From: Variovorax gracilis
GTDB taxonomy: Bacteria > Pseudomonadota > Gammaproteobacteria > Burkholderiales > Burkholderiaceae_C
Reading direction: 5' to 3'
DNA: 64,000 nt
Assembly: GCF_030317115.1 (NCBI RefSeq)
Contig: NZ_JASZYF010000019.1
Location: forward strand, 1-64,000
Of the stretch, positions 42,561 through 51,272 are shown one piece after another; the first letter of the stretch is position 1; every line of letters begins with the position of its first letter. Below the pieces are notes generated by a model. That model worked only from the letters and a program-made list of their open reading frames with translations. It ran no database searches and was not told where the DNA came from. Position numbers and translations under genes: made by a program.

Positions 42561-42976
42561 TTCGCGTTAGGCCCGCGTACGACACCCATCAAATGCTGGT
42601 TCTGCGGCTGCTGCTTCCACTTGATCGAGCAGGACTTCATGCCGAAGGCGAGCGACGGCAGGGTCTCGTTGGCCAGGCAGTTGCCTTGCAGGTCGTTGTA
42701 GGGCGTACCGGGTTGAGTGAGCTTGCGGCAGGTTTCGATGGGTGGCCATCCCCATGCGCGCAGCACGTGCTCGATGCGCGTGATGTGTGCGAGGGTCGGC
42801 GGCTTCTCGCCACCGGCGTCGGCGAACGTGATGGCGTCGGGCCTGAGGCCTGCGAGGCGCCGGGCGACGAGCATGGCCGCGGAATCGACGCCGGCGCCAA
42901 AGCACAGGACGACGAGACGATTGATCAGCGCGGCGCGCAGCGCCGTACGCTGAACAGAGGTCAGCGAGAAGGACAT
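42431..42976 (-). pseudogene. PP-loop (PAPS-reductase-like) enzyme, C-terminally truncated
   Basis: The first about 140 residues are a clear PP-loop ATP-pyrophosphatase domain of the phosphoadenosine-phosphosulfate-reductase-like superfamily: LVVLCFGAGVDSAAMLVARR, ITFADAGGEKPPTLAHI, GNCLANETLPSLAFGMKSCS, IKWKQQPQNQHLMGVVRGPN. After GPNAKCA the frame turns into Arg/Ser-rich nonsense. The roughly 150 C-terminal residues usual for this family, including its Cys cluster, are absent. A good AGGAG precedes ATG 42976. It is either a non-functional remnant or a truncated product. Confidence 0.7.
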
Positions 42977-43026
42977 GACGGGCTCCTGGGAGGTTGCGGC
43001 GGAACAGGTGAGGGAAAAGAGAGAAG

Positions 43027-43070
43027 GAACGCCGGAAGGGACGGGTCGACGCCCTCCCCTTCCGGCGTTC
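43027..43070 (-). terminator. 14-bp perfect stem-loop after the ParB gene
   Basis: GAACGCCGGAAGGG (43027-43040) and CCCTTCCGGCGTTC (43057-43070) pair perfectly across a 16-nt loop. It starts 6 nt after the ParB stop and 50 nt before the PP-loop gene. There is no clear T run, so it may act as a transcription barrier, RNA-processing or protection hairpin rather than a classic terminator. Confidence 0.6.
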
Positions 43071-43075
43071 AGCGA

Positions 43076-44020
43076 TCAGTCAGGACTGCCGTCATCGCCG
43101 AGATCGCCCTGCCCTTGCGCGTCTTCGGCGGTTTCTGCCCCGATGTCACCCCTGAATTTTTTATCCACACCGGCCGAGCCTGTTGCATACGGGCGCAGCG
43201 TCGAAGGCAGCCAGCGCTTGCCTTCCAACTGCGTTGCCGCCGCCTTCACGGCCTCGTCCTTCTTCATCTTCTCCAAGGGCTGCGCCGCCAGTGCGCCGCA
43301 TGCTTCGGTCACCGCCGCGATCACCTTGGCCTTGGGGACATGGCGCAGGTAGCACTCGGGCGTTGGGGTCCACCAGTCGGCCATGTCGATGCCGAGGGCC
43401 TCGGCGATGGCATCGCTCTGATCGCGCGACCGTTCGCGGCCCGCGACGGCGTCGATGCTGCGCGCGGTGCAGTAGGCCAGCAGTTCCAGCAGCGTCTCGC
43501 GATCCTGGCCGAGCAGCCAGGCGAACATCGCTTCGGGGTTGCCGGGGAGCCGGTCGCCCCACTCCGTCTCGGCCTGGCCGAGGATCGCGCCGGCCGGCGA
43601 GTTCTCGTAGCCGGTGGCGTGCTGCGCGAGGCTGTAGTCGCTGGTCAGGTGCACGTTCACCTTCACCACATCGTTGCCCCGGCTGTACTGGCCGAAGACG
43701 GTCTCGGCCATCCGATGCACGAGCGTGACGAGTGCCACCTGCGGGTTCTGCGTCAGTGCGGCTTGAAGGACAGCGGTGCGATGCGCCGTCAGATCGCGCA
43801 TCAGCTTCTCGCTCAACTCGGGGCGCTTCCGCGTGTCCTCGCCTGCCTCGCGGTGACCGTCTTCTTCATCACCGCTGCCGTTGGCATTGCTGCCGGAGGC
43901 CGAGTTGCCTGCGCCTTTCCCGGCACCCTCTTTCCCTGGACCACCCTTGCCCGCACCGCCCTCGTTCTTTCTTTGGTCCTCGGGCCGGATCAAGCCCCGA
44001 TGGACGCTCGGGCGTCCCAC
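43076..44020 (-). pseudogene. ParB-like protein, C-terminal half after a frameshift
   Basis: A frame of 314 codons whose first residues (GRPSVHRGLIRPEDQRKNEG) continue a ParB protein rather than starting one. The domain after residue 75 (SEKLMRDLTAHRTAVLQAAL, VTLVHRMAETVFGQYSRGND, DRETLLELLAYCTARSIDAV) matches the long C-terminal region of mobile-element ParB proteins. It overlaps the upstream ParB frame by 31 nt. A single indel near 44010-44040 would restore one protein of roughly 740 residues. Whether it is a real mutation, a sequence error or programmed frameshifting cannot be decided here. Confidence 0.7.
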
Positions 44021-45270
44021 GTGGTCGATGCGAGCAATGCACCGGTGCGCGCCATCTGTTCAGGCGTCCACGCTTGCAAAGCTGCGCGGGCCGCGTCGAG
44101 CTTGTCCTCCAGGTCGTCCAAGGCAGTGGACAGGCGCTCTTCCTCGGCCTCGTAGTCGTCGGATTCGGAACTGCCCTTTTCCTCGCTCGGCTCATCCTCG
44201 TTCCGGCGATCCTCGTTCCTGTCATAGGCCTTGGAGAGACGCTCGCGCTCGGCTTCCAGGGCTTCGATGGCCTGTGCTTCCTCCGGTGTCGGCACGCGCT
44301 CGTCCTGCGGCTCGACCTGGTAGCGGCGCAGCGCGAGGGAGTCGCCCTCGGTGAGGCAGTCCACCCAACCCCAGCCTTCGGCGCGGACTTCCTCGGCCAG
44401 GGCGCGCAGCTTCTCCAGCGCGAGGGTCTGCAGCAGCACCGGGTCGTCCAGATAGACGCTCCCCGCGTCGTCGCCATCGGCAAAGAGGTCGCGGCGCACC
44501 GTACCGCCCCGGGCCTCATAGGCTTCGATGCCCACGAAGCGAGCCAACCGGCTGTCGCCTGCGCACGACTGTTCGGTCAGCAGGCGCCGGATCGTCCATG
44601 CATCGTGGTCATAGGCGGGCAGGCCATCCCACACGGCCTCCTGCGCAGCGTGCTCCTCGATGAGCGCCAATGCCTGCAACTGGTCGGGTTGGATCTCGTC
44701 GGCGCGGTACATCGCGAGGAATCGGGGAGCCAGACGTGCGAGCCGGAGGCGGCGTTCGACGGTCAGCGCGCTCACCCCGAAGCGGCCGGCAATCTGCGCC
44801 ACGGTCAGGCCCTGCTCGACCAGCTTCCGAAAGGCCTCCATCTCGTCGGCGGGATGCATGGCCTCGCGGCCCGAGTTCTCCGCCAGCGACACTTCGGCGG
44901 CGCGGGCGTCGTCGTAAAGCTTGCATTCCACGGGCTGCGATGCGCTCCATTTGCCGTCGGCGACCAGCTGGTGCATGGCGCGCAGGCGGCGTCCGCCTGC
45001 CACCACGGCGAAGCGGCCATCGGCCCGGGCGACCACCGACAGCCGCTGCAGCAGGCCCTGCGACGCGATGAGCGCGGCGAGTTCGGCAATGCCGTCCTCG
45101 TGGAACACGCGGCGCACGTTGGCCTCGCTGAGCACCAGCAGGTGGAGCGGCACCCGCACGTCCCGGGCGGTGGGCTTTGCAGCCTTGGGCGTCTTCGGGG
45201 GCTTGGCCCCATTGAGCTTGCGTCGCGTCTTGCCTCGGGCGGCGACGGGAGTCTCGGCAACAGCAGTCAT
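43990..45270 (-). CDS. ParB/RepB/Spo0J-family protein (N-terminal part)
   Basis: A 426-residue product. A basic leader is followed by the ParB NTPase domain (VPLHLLVLSEANVRRVFHED, LIASQGLLQRLSVVARADGR, VVAGGRRLRAMHQL, SLAENSGREAMHPADEMEAF) and the HTH domain (LTVAQIAGRFGVSALTVERR). The acidic coiled region (EALEAERERLSKAYDRNEDR) comes before the abrupt end. ATG 45270 follows AAAGGAAACGGAC. No ParA-type partner is next to it; on such elements these large ParB proteins may act in maintenance or gene control. Confidence 0.82.
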   Translation of the reverse strand: MTAVAETPVAARGKTRRKLNGAKPPKTPKAAKPTARDVRVPLHLLVLSEANVRRVFHEDGIAELAALIASQGLLQRLSVVARADGRFAVVAGGRRLRAMHQLVADGKWSASQPVECKLYDDARAAEVSLAENSGREAMHPADEMEAFRKLVEQGLTVAQIAGRFGVSALTVERRLRLARLAPRFLAMYRADEIQPDQLQALALIEEHAAQEAVWDGLPAYDHDAWTIRRLLTEQSCAGDSRLARFVGIEAYEARGGTVRRDLFADGDDAGSVYLDDPVLLQTLALEKLRALAEEVRAEGWGWVDCLTEGDSLALRRYQVEPQDERVPTPEEAQAIEALEAERERLSKAYDRNEDRRNEDEPSEEKGSSESDDYEAEEERLSTALDDLEDKLDAARAALQAWTPEQMARTGALLASTTWDARASIGA

Positions 45271-45822
45271 GTCCGTTTCCTTTGCAGTTGAAGTTGAGGA
45301 GAGAGGCCGGGCTTCTAGATCTGGAGCCCTTCGACGAAGGGTGGGGGTTCGCATCGGCCTCCTGCCCGGAGCTGGCCGCCGTTCTCCTGAGTCTTTCGCC
45401 CGGTGAACGACCGCGACGGCGGGGCCGGAGGAGCAAGGGGGAAGGTGTGTAAAGCGCAGCTTTATGAAAACCCCCTTGCAGGCGAAGCCGGTCCCCCGGC
45501 CCCGCGGGCGCAGAGTCACCGGACCAGGCGAAGACGCAGGGGAACGGCAGAACCGCCCGAGGCCGACGCGCACCCCGACCGCCGCGCGGCGAGCGCCTCT
45601 ACCTGCCGCAGGCAGGTCTGATCAGGGGAAGTCGTGAACGCAGTTCACCGGGCGCAGCCCGTGCGCCAGGGATGCGCAAGGCGGGCCGCGAGGCCCGTCC
45701 CCATGAGGGAATGAGTGCGAAGGCGCGAAGCTGGAGCAGCCCGACAGCGGCGAAGCCGGCGGGGCGCCCTACGACCAAAGAGAGTCGATCTTTGAGGGAG
45801 GCAGCGCTATAAACGCATCGCC
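45271..45822. other. ParB upstream region with a GC palindrome
   Basis: No protein-like frame. It contains the perfect palindrome ACCTGCC-GCA-GGCAGGT (45602-45618) and very GC-rich sequence. It lies between the divergent ParB and RHH genes, so it should hold both promoters; the palindrome is a candidate operator for either product. Confidence 0.45.
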
Positions 45823-46506
45823 ATGGAGCCCAGTCCGATCGTCCGATTCCGTATCGACAAAGACATCTCCAGGCGTGCCCATCAGATGGCCAAGGCACGT
45901 GGGATGGAGCTGCCGGACGTTCTGCGCATGATGCTGACGAAGGCAGTGCTGAGCCGCAGTTTCTCGCTCGATCTGGCGAAGGGCGCGGACCAGGGCCAGG
46001 CTCCGAAGGAACGCGAGCAGCTGAACCCTTTCGAGCCGCGGTATGGGGGCCCTTGCAAGACCACGATCGATGCCGAGCTTGCCCTCGCCCTGCTGCAACG
46101 GTCCGTTGCGGACGCGAGCGCAAGACGCGACGAGGCCAGGCAGGCTGACCCTCAGGACCAGCACGAGAACGAGCACGAGAACGAACACGAACGATTCGAC
46201 CGGGAGCGCCAGGAGGCGCAGCGCCTCCTGGCGGATTTCGATGTGGCGGACATGAGCGCCATCGCAGGCGTGCTGAAGCGAATGACCGGGACGCCAGCGT
46301 CATTGCCCGCGCCGGCCATGGATCTCCACCCCGGTCGACGAGACGGCGGACGACGGCAGGGCGAGACCGCTTCATGGTGGAGTGCTGCCTTCCCGACCTC
46401 ACCGAGTGCGCGACTCCCACCTCCGCATTCCCATCCGCGCAGCCTGCCGCCATGGTGGTCATGGGCCAGCCGGGCTCCGGCGTATCGGTCGTGGCCGCCT
46501 TGCTAG
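45823..46506 (+). CDS. RHH (RelB/DinJ-like) protein without an adjacent toxin
   Basis: Residues 1-50 form a RelB/DinJ-type ribbon-helix-helix (IVRFRIDKDISRRAHQMAKA, ELPDVLRMMLTKAVLSRSF). A Gln/Arg-rich helical region follows, with a short tandem ENEHENEHE repeat, then a helical segment (AQRLLADFDVADMSAIAGVL) to about residue 165. The last 60 residues are Ser/Pro/Trp-rich and look like read-through after a frameshift. No RelE-like toxin follows. It may be a plasmid-type DNA-binding regulator rather than an antitoxin. A GGGAGG lies 24 nt before ATG 45823, further than usual. Confidence 0.6.
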   Translation: MEPSPIVRFRIDKDISRRAHQMAKARGMELPDVLRMMLTKAVLSRSFSLDLAKGADQGQAPKEREQLNPFEPRYGGPCKTTIDAELALALLQRSVADASARRDEARQADPQDQHENEHENEHERFDRERQEAQRLLADFDVADMSAIAGVLKRMTGTPASLPAPAMDLHPGRRDGGRRQGETASWWSAAFPTSPSARLPPPHSHPRSLPPWWSWASRAPAYRSWPPC

Positions 46507-46914
46507 GTCGCGAGATGCGCTGCAGCGCCGACCCTGCGGTTGCCCCTTCGGTGAAGCGGATTCGCGCCTACGAGCCCAGCGCGTCTGATCGCGCCCGCTC
46601 TGGCCGGTTCCGACGACGCCCCGCGCGGCCTATTGCTCATGCGCCGCTCAAGCCGTATGACGCGACGTGCTGCCCGAATTGACCCCTTGACTTAACTTTC
46701 GTCGGCTGAAAATGGGGAGGACGCGTGCCGTGGCGACGCCGCGTCCACGACGACCGATGCGCACGCGAGGCCAGGAAAAGCCGCATGCTTCCGGCGCGGT
46801 GCGCGCCTGCTGAGGCCAGTGCGATGGGCGCTGGACCACAATCCCTCTCGACCTCTCAACCGCAAAGCGGCGCGAGAAGCGAATGCCTCGGCAGGCCGCC
46901 GGCTGTGCGTTTCC
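46507..46914. other. Gap between the RHH and DUF932 genes
   Basis: Only overlapping low-complexity frames are present. I recognise no protein, RNA or repeat. Confidence 0.4.
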
Positions 46915-46943
46915 ACGGCAAAAGGGCCGGCGCCGCCGGCCCT
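46915..46943 (-). terminator. Rho-independent terminator of the DUF932 gene
   Basis: On the minus strand AGGGCCGGC-GGC-GCCGGCCCT is followed by TTT, 13 nt after the DUF932 stop codon. The stem is perfect (9 bp). Confidence 0.7.
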
Positions 46944-46955
46944 GATGACGAGGCC

Positions 46956-47792
46956 TTAGCGGCCGATGCGCCGCAGCGCCAGATCCCACAGCCCGGTGTT
47001 CAGGCGCACGTTCTCGCGGATCGCGCGAATGCCGCGGGTATGCATCGGACGGCCCTTGACGGTGCGGCCAGGCAGGCCGCCCCGGATGACCGCCTCCTGG
47101 GTGCGCTGGAAGACCCGCCACACGTCGTCACCGACGTCGGCCATGCGGCGCTCCTGTAGCAGTTGCGTCGGCTGGACCGGCGGTTGCGCCTGCTCCGGGA
47201 AGCGCAGCTTCAGCGCCTCGCGTGCGAAGTCCAGCTGCTGGTGTTCCGTGAGCATCGTGCCGCGCATCTGCTCGACCACGTCTCCGACGCGACCGAACTC
47301 CCGGGTGATGCGTTGCGCCGCCTCGACGACGTTGGCCACCACGTTGCCGCGATGGCTCACGTGGACCAGCCCGAAGTCGCCCAGCGTCGTGAGCATGCCG
47401 TTCATGCATACGGGCCTGTACAACCCAGCGCGCAGCGTGTACGCGCTGCGTCCATCGTGGGAGTTGATCAGCACGATCTCGCCGAGCACGTCGTCCCAGG
47501 CCAGAGTCTTGACCACCGGCTGGAAGCGCAGCATGTGCCGCGCGTGCGCTGCGTTGCCCAGCCGGGAGTGCGTCTGCGTGGCCTCGGTCGGTTCGAAGCC
47601 CGCGTCCATCAGCGCCCCGACGATGTCCCGGGTACTGATGAAAACATACCTTGCGCCGGTGGTGACCGCGGCCTGTTCGGCGAAGACCGCCGGTGCGCGG
47701 TGCTGCACTTGCTCCAGCGTAAGGGATGATCGAGCAACGTGAGAAATCGAGGACAGCGAAGAAGAAGAAGCAGAAGAAAAGGCGAAGTTCAT
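46956..47792 (-). CDS. DUF932 protein (phage/plasmid-like, LGT-associated)
   Basis: A 278-residue protein with DUF932 features: a Ser-rich N-terminus, VFISTRDIVGALMDAGFEPT, HARHMLRFQP, VLINSHDGRSAYTLRAGLYR, VCMNGML and HRGNVVANVVEAAQRI. It is very common on conjugative elements near DUF2958 and ParB genes; function unproven. ATG 47792 follows GGAGCTCGTC, and ATG 47804 is possible. It is preceded by the second copy of the structured leader and followed by a terminator. Confidence 0.88.
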   Translation of the reverse strand: MNFAFSSASSSSLSSISHVARSSLTLEQVQHRAPAVFAEQAAVTTGARYVFISTRDIVGALMDAGFEPTEATQTHSRLGNAAHARHMLRFQPVVKTLAWDDVLGEIVLINSHDGRSAYTLRAGLYRPVCMNGMLTTLGDFGLVHVSHRGNVVANVVEAAQRITREFGRVGDVVEQMRGTMLTEHQQLDFAREALKLRFPEQAQPPVQPTQLLQERRMADVGDDVWRVFQRTQEAVIRGGLPGRTVKGRPMHTRGIRAIRENVRLNTGLWDLALRRIGR

Positions 47793-47814
47793 GACGAGCT
47801 CCATGGGTGACACA

Positions 47815-47937
47815 GGCGGGATTGCCTGCGTCGTCCTGCGCTCACGCGGCAGCGCAGCGGTCAAGGCTCGAAGACGGCCGCGGGCCGCAAGCGCCGAGCC
47901 TGCTTGGCGCGCTGGCCTTGACGGCGAGAACCGCGTG
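47815..47937 (-). ncRNA. Structured 5' leader, copy 2
   Basis: Second copy of the element at 41659-41776, here ahead of the DUF932 gene. The conserved blocks are nearly identical, whereas the internal hairpin differs in sequence (GCGCC...GGCGC instead of GCACGC...GCGTGC) yet keeps pairing. Such compensatory change is the signature of a selected RNA structure. Confidence 0.7.
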
Positions 47938-48073
47938 ATACGGTCAAGCGGCACAGGCAAGCCCACCCTTTCCCGCCGCCCGCGCTCGCCCAGCCCTTCG
48001 CTCTACGCGTTGGCTACAGGCGTTGGCGTCGACCTACGAGCAGCCGGCTAGGGCCCTGGCCAGCCGCCCGCCC

Positions 48074-48253
48074 TTAGCGCTCGAGCGTCGCCGAATCGGA
48101 GACAGCGACATCCTGGTGGCTCGGGTGCGGCGCTGCCATGGAAGGAAGGCTTGGGCCAAAGGTGTCATGCAGATCGTCAACGAACGACTTGCCGATGGCG
48201 AGGAACACCGCGCAACCGACAACCAGCCATGCGGCGTCTTTGATGCGGTCCAT
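48074..48253 (-). CDS. Small single-pass membrane protein
   Basis: A 59-residue protein starting MDRIKDAAWLVVGCAVFLAI, with one membrane helix and a His/Ser/Pro-containing tail (FVDDLHDTFGPSLPSMAAPH). ATG 48253 is preceded by GAGGAGCCCAG, a strong ribosome-binding site. No family recognised. It lies upstream of the DUF932 leader on the same strand. Confidence 0.6.
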   Translation of the reverse strand: MDRIKDAAWLVVGCAVFLAIGKSFVDDLHDTFGPSLPSMAAPHPSHQDVAVSDSATLER

Positions 48254-49356
48254 CTGGGCTCCTCGTGGGGGATTTATGTCGCTGTCACGAGAGAGTACGA
48301 ACAAAGGCTTAAGAAGTGCTTATGCTGTCCCTGGTCGGACTGGCACGACGTGGGCAAGCTACGGACAACGGTGGCTCTTCTCAGACAGCTCTCGAAGGTC
48401 GGCTGTTGCGCCAACACCGGTCAAGCTCGCTCGTGACGGCGTTATTGTCGGACGACATGGAGGTACGCGGAACGCCCAAGATAGGACACGCCCGTCCCAA
48501 CCGCGCCGAGCTACTCAGCGTCGAAGGAGTCTGGCAGGACGAGAATGGCATGCAGCCGCTGGTGGCCATGAAGCTCGTTGATCACACGTCGTTCCTGGGC
48601 ACGCTTCGAACGAAGAGCCGGACTTTCGGTGATCGCCTTCCGCCGTTGCGCGCAATATCAACGGACCACCTGCGGAACCTGATTGGCCGTACGGCGAAAG
48701 AGACCAGATGCATCAACATCTTGGCCAAACCACCAACAGCGTCCGCCTTGAGACACAAGCAAAGCATCAGAGAGAAACCTAAGGTCTATTGCGCACGTAC
48801 CCAGTTCCTTGTCCTCTGGATGGTCCGACCTAGGTGGCCGCAGCTCCGCGAACCGTCAGCACACCATCTTCGACAATGCAGTTGCGTGTCCCGAACCCGT
48901 CGTCCGATGGAATCGGATTGCTGGTCACTTCCAGTCGGAAGCGGGCGCGCTTGTCAGATTCCGCTGCCAGCTCCAACAGCCCGATTTCCCGGCCGCCCGA
49001 AGGAAACATCGGCGAAGGTGTGACGCGTTCAAAAAAGACGACCTTTGCCAGCCGAGGTCTCTGCATGCACGCTTCCACATAGGCATGCGGTGAATGCGCA
49101 AGTTACGACGCCGATGGCGACGGCGGTGGCGATGGCGATGGCGATGGCGATGGCGATGGCCGCCGCCGTTTGAACTCGAGAGGAGATGGTCAGCTGAAGG
49201 CTACGCTGCATTTCGGATGTGCCGGGCCTCATGGAACGGCGCGTGCCTCGGCGCGACCAGCGGCCCCCTGCCCTGATTGGATTTGCACAGCCGCCGGCAA
49301 TCAAAGTGCCGGCAGCTTGCAAATCCTTTCCCTGGCCCAGCTCCGTTAGTTACAAA
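48254..49356. other. Gene-poor 1.1-kb stretch
   Basis: Frames on both strands are weak. The minus-strand frame 48830-49078 (about 80 residues, with GREIGLLELAAESDKRARFR) has a protein-like stretch and could be the tail of a lost gene, but has no start signal or recognised family. Confidence 0.35.
49111..49160 (+). repeat. GGCGAT hexanucleotide tandem repeat
   Basis: About 5.5 perfect copies of GGCGAT (49128-49160), preceded by imperfect copies from 49111. Such arrays vary in length by slippage. It is not inside a secure gene and lies about 250 bp upstream of the ankyrin-like gene. Confidence 0.8.
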
Positions 49357-49378
49357 ATGATACCAGGTGACGTATCAT
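49357..49378 (+). promoter_or_regulatory. Palindromic candidate operator ATGATAC-N8-GTATCAT
   Basis: Perfect 7-bp arms with an 8-bp spacer, 31 bp before the start codon of the ankyrin-like gene and inside an AT-rich promoter-like segment. The half-site size and roughly 15-bp centre spacing fit a dimeric HTH repressor. Confidence 0.6.
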
Positions 49379-49408
49379 ACATAGACAAGACTGAGTAGAG
49401 GGAGGCTC

Positions 49409-51229
49409 ATGCGGGCCATTTTCGTTAATTTGCAGAGATTCGTAATTGCTTTTTTAACCCTAGTGGGAGCGGCCACCAATGCGTACGCTATAGGAGATTC
49501 CGGCGGATGCACTCGCTCGACTAAGATAATCGACGTGGCGTCGTTTGGCACTGCGGAGGAGTTGAGCAGATTAATAAGCGAGGGGGTTGATCGTCAATGG
49601 CGTGCGCTTGATGGCGTCATGCAAGATTTGATGCATAGCGATCCAAGGGCATTCGAAGCATGGCAGCGTGACGCGAGGAAAGAGGTCGATCGCAACTTGT
49701 GCGCTGAAGGATCGCTTCTTTACTTTGCCGTCCAAAATGGCAATCTAGAGGTTGTGACGTGGCTTCTGGATGCTGGAATCAATCCAAGTGGAACTGACAG
49801 CGGGACCGTTCGTAATACCATTTTTTCGGCGTGCCCCGTATCTTATTCCGGCAAGAAACGCCCAGACGGACTCACTTTCGAAGACGTGATGCCTCGAACC
49901 GTCAAAGCGTATCAGCTGCTTGTAAGCCGAGGGGGCGACCTGAATCGCGTCGAGGCTTGGGGCGAAAATGCCCTTATGGTGTGCCGCAACGAGGCCATGT
50001 GGCCAATCTTGATCGAACTCGGGGTGAGCCGTTCGCCGCAGGGCGACAAGAAGAATGTCCGGCTCGCAGTGCTGCAAGACGCTGTGAACGGCGCTCTCAG
50101 TTACGACCAGGCGCGCGCTCCCGCGGCACTGCGCAAGGCACAGTTGTTGGCGATTAATGGGTTCAATGATCTGCGCGGCACGACCGTGGAGAAGTCCGTC
50201 TTCGAAGCGTGTAAGAGGCCCGAGAGAAGAGCGACATGTGAAGTGCTTGCGAAGCTCATTTACTTTAGCCCAGGGACATTTGATCCATCTTTTGCGCGGT
50301 ACTCTTTTCCAGGTGGCGCCGATGAAAAGCCAAAAGAAAAGGAAATTTGTTTTTTCCCAGAGCTTCAGGTTTATACTGAAGATCTTGACGTCCTGCCGGT
50401 CCTTGGTACGAAGGGAAAGGCATTGGACGCAGCATTTAATTGGCGCGAAGGGGAAGTGCGCCAGCACGATATAGCCGTAAGGCACCGAGCACGCCCGGTC
50501 ATCCTTTATCTGCGATCTAAACAACCAGCGCTTTGGAATGTTCGATATGCGACGGACAGCAGGATCGCCGCGGTTATCATTGATCCAAAGCCATACGGCG
50601 CACAAAGCAAAGTTATTGGCTTACCCCCAACTACTCCCGTCTATCTCGGCGCCTTATGTAACGCAAGTTTTCTTGATAGAGATATTCCGACTCTTCACAG
50701 AAACAAAGATATCGATCCGGGGTCGCTCGATCCGCTAGCGCGCCATCAACGGAAGCCCATTGCGGCTTTGTTAGCGGAAAAAGACGTGATTGGTGACGGT
50801 CAGACGATAGGCGCGTTGTCGCCGAGTGAAGCCTGGACCTTAGAGGGCATAGGCGCCAGCACGACCAAGCCAAGAGTGCTTGAAGGTCGCGAGCAGCTGG
50901 AGTATCTCGTCAAAAAGGGCCAGCTTCGCCGATCGAATGCGCAGGTTTTCCTTCGCTGGGCGCAAGAGGCGCGAGGAGCTTGGTGGGGGCTGGGCCGAAT
51001 TCCACGAACAGTTCCTCCTTTTTGGGATGGCTACTACCTTGTTGACGGCGCCTCGAGAGCGTACTTGACCCTTCCGGGTGGGCTGAAGGGCCCAGACGCG
51101 CCAGTCCTGTTTGTTCCCGAAACCGCGGGTATCTCGGGTGATCCAGCTGACGCGACGATCTTTTATATGGAGGCATCCAATGGCGACCATCGTTTTCCAC
51201 AAGGGCGTTGCCAAGGGCCGCGCTGCTAG
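49409..51229 (+). CDS. Secreted ankyrin-repeat-like protein, AT-richer
   Basis: A 606-residue protein. The signal peptide ends NAYA-IGD. Ankyrin-type helical repeats lie at about residues 45-215 (SLLYFAVQNGNLEVVTWLLD-AG, then VKAYQLLVSRGGDLNRVEAW-GENAL). A long C-terminal domain of unknown type follows (RAWWGLGRIPRTVPPFWDGY-like, GASRAYLTLPGGLKGPDAPV). GAGGGAGG precedes the ATG. Its base composition is visibly lower in GC than its neighbours, which suggests recent acquisition. Ankyrin proteins of this sort often accompany polymorphic toxins; I do not recognise the C-terminal domain. Confidence 0.75.
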   Translation: MRAIFVNLQRFVIAFLTLVGAATNAYAIGDSGGCTRSTKIIDVASFGTAEELSRLISEGVDRQWRALDGVMQDLMHSDPRAFEAWQRDARKEVDRNLCAEGSLLYFAVQNGNLEVVTWLLDAGINPSGTDSGTVRNTIFSACPVSYSGKKRPDGLTFEDVMPRTVKAYQLLVSRGGDLNRVEAWGENALMVCRNEAMWPILIELGVSRSPQGDKKNVRLAVLQDAVNGALSYDQARAPAALRKAQLLAINGFNDLRGTTVEKSVFEACKRPERRATCEVLAKLIYFSPGTFDPSFARYSFPGGADEKPKEKEICFFPELQVYTEDLDVLPVLGTKGKALDAAFNWREGEVRQHDIAVRHRARPVILYLRSKQPALWNVRYATDSRIAAVIIDPKPYGAQSKVIGLPPTTPVYLGALCNASFLDRDIPTLHRNKDIDPGSLDPLARHQRKPIAALLAEKDVIGDGQTIGALSPSEAWTLEGIGASTTKPRVLEGREQLEYLVKKGQLRRSNAQVFLRWAQEARGAWWGLGRIPRTVPPFWDGYYLVDGASRAYLTLPGGLKGPDAPVLFVPETAGISGDPADATIFYMEASNGDHRFPQGRCQGPRC

Positions 51230-51272
51230 TTTGGAGCTTTTGAACTACGACGCATTGCCTTCGTTCAACTAG
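51180..51272 (+). CDS. Short frame overlapping the ankyrin-like gene's 3' end
   Basis: ATG 51180 follows a near-perfect GGAGGCATCCA and opens a 30-codon frame starting MATIVFHKGVAKGRAASLEL, in another register than the ankyrin-like gene. It might be a translationally coupled small peptide or the start of a following gene cut short. No family recognised. Confidence 0.3.
   Translation: MATIVFHKGVAKGRAASLELLNYDALPSFN

Noticed and set aside
42593..45291. Two long plus-strand frames (520 and 519 codons) opposite the ParB region
   Set aside because: They are antisense shadows of the ParB and PP-loop frames, with no start signals and no recognisable protein.
45823..46682. RelB-like gene considered as half of a toxin-antitoxin pair
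   Set aside because: No RelE/ParE-like frame follows, and the next frame (46374-46682) has no toxin features.
48316..49023. Plus-strand frame of 235 codons upstream of the ankyrin-like gene
   Set aside because: Composition is patchy, ends in Arg/Pro-rich sequence, and no motif or ribosome-binding site supports it.
49111..49160. GGCGAT repeats considered as a CRISPR-like or iteron array
   Set aside because: Units are 6 bp, contiguous and without spacers; this is a simple tandem repeat.
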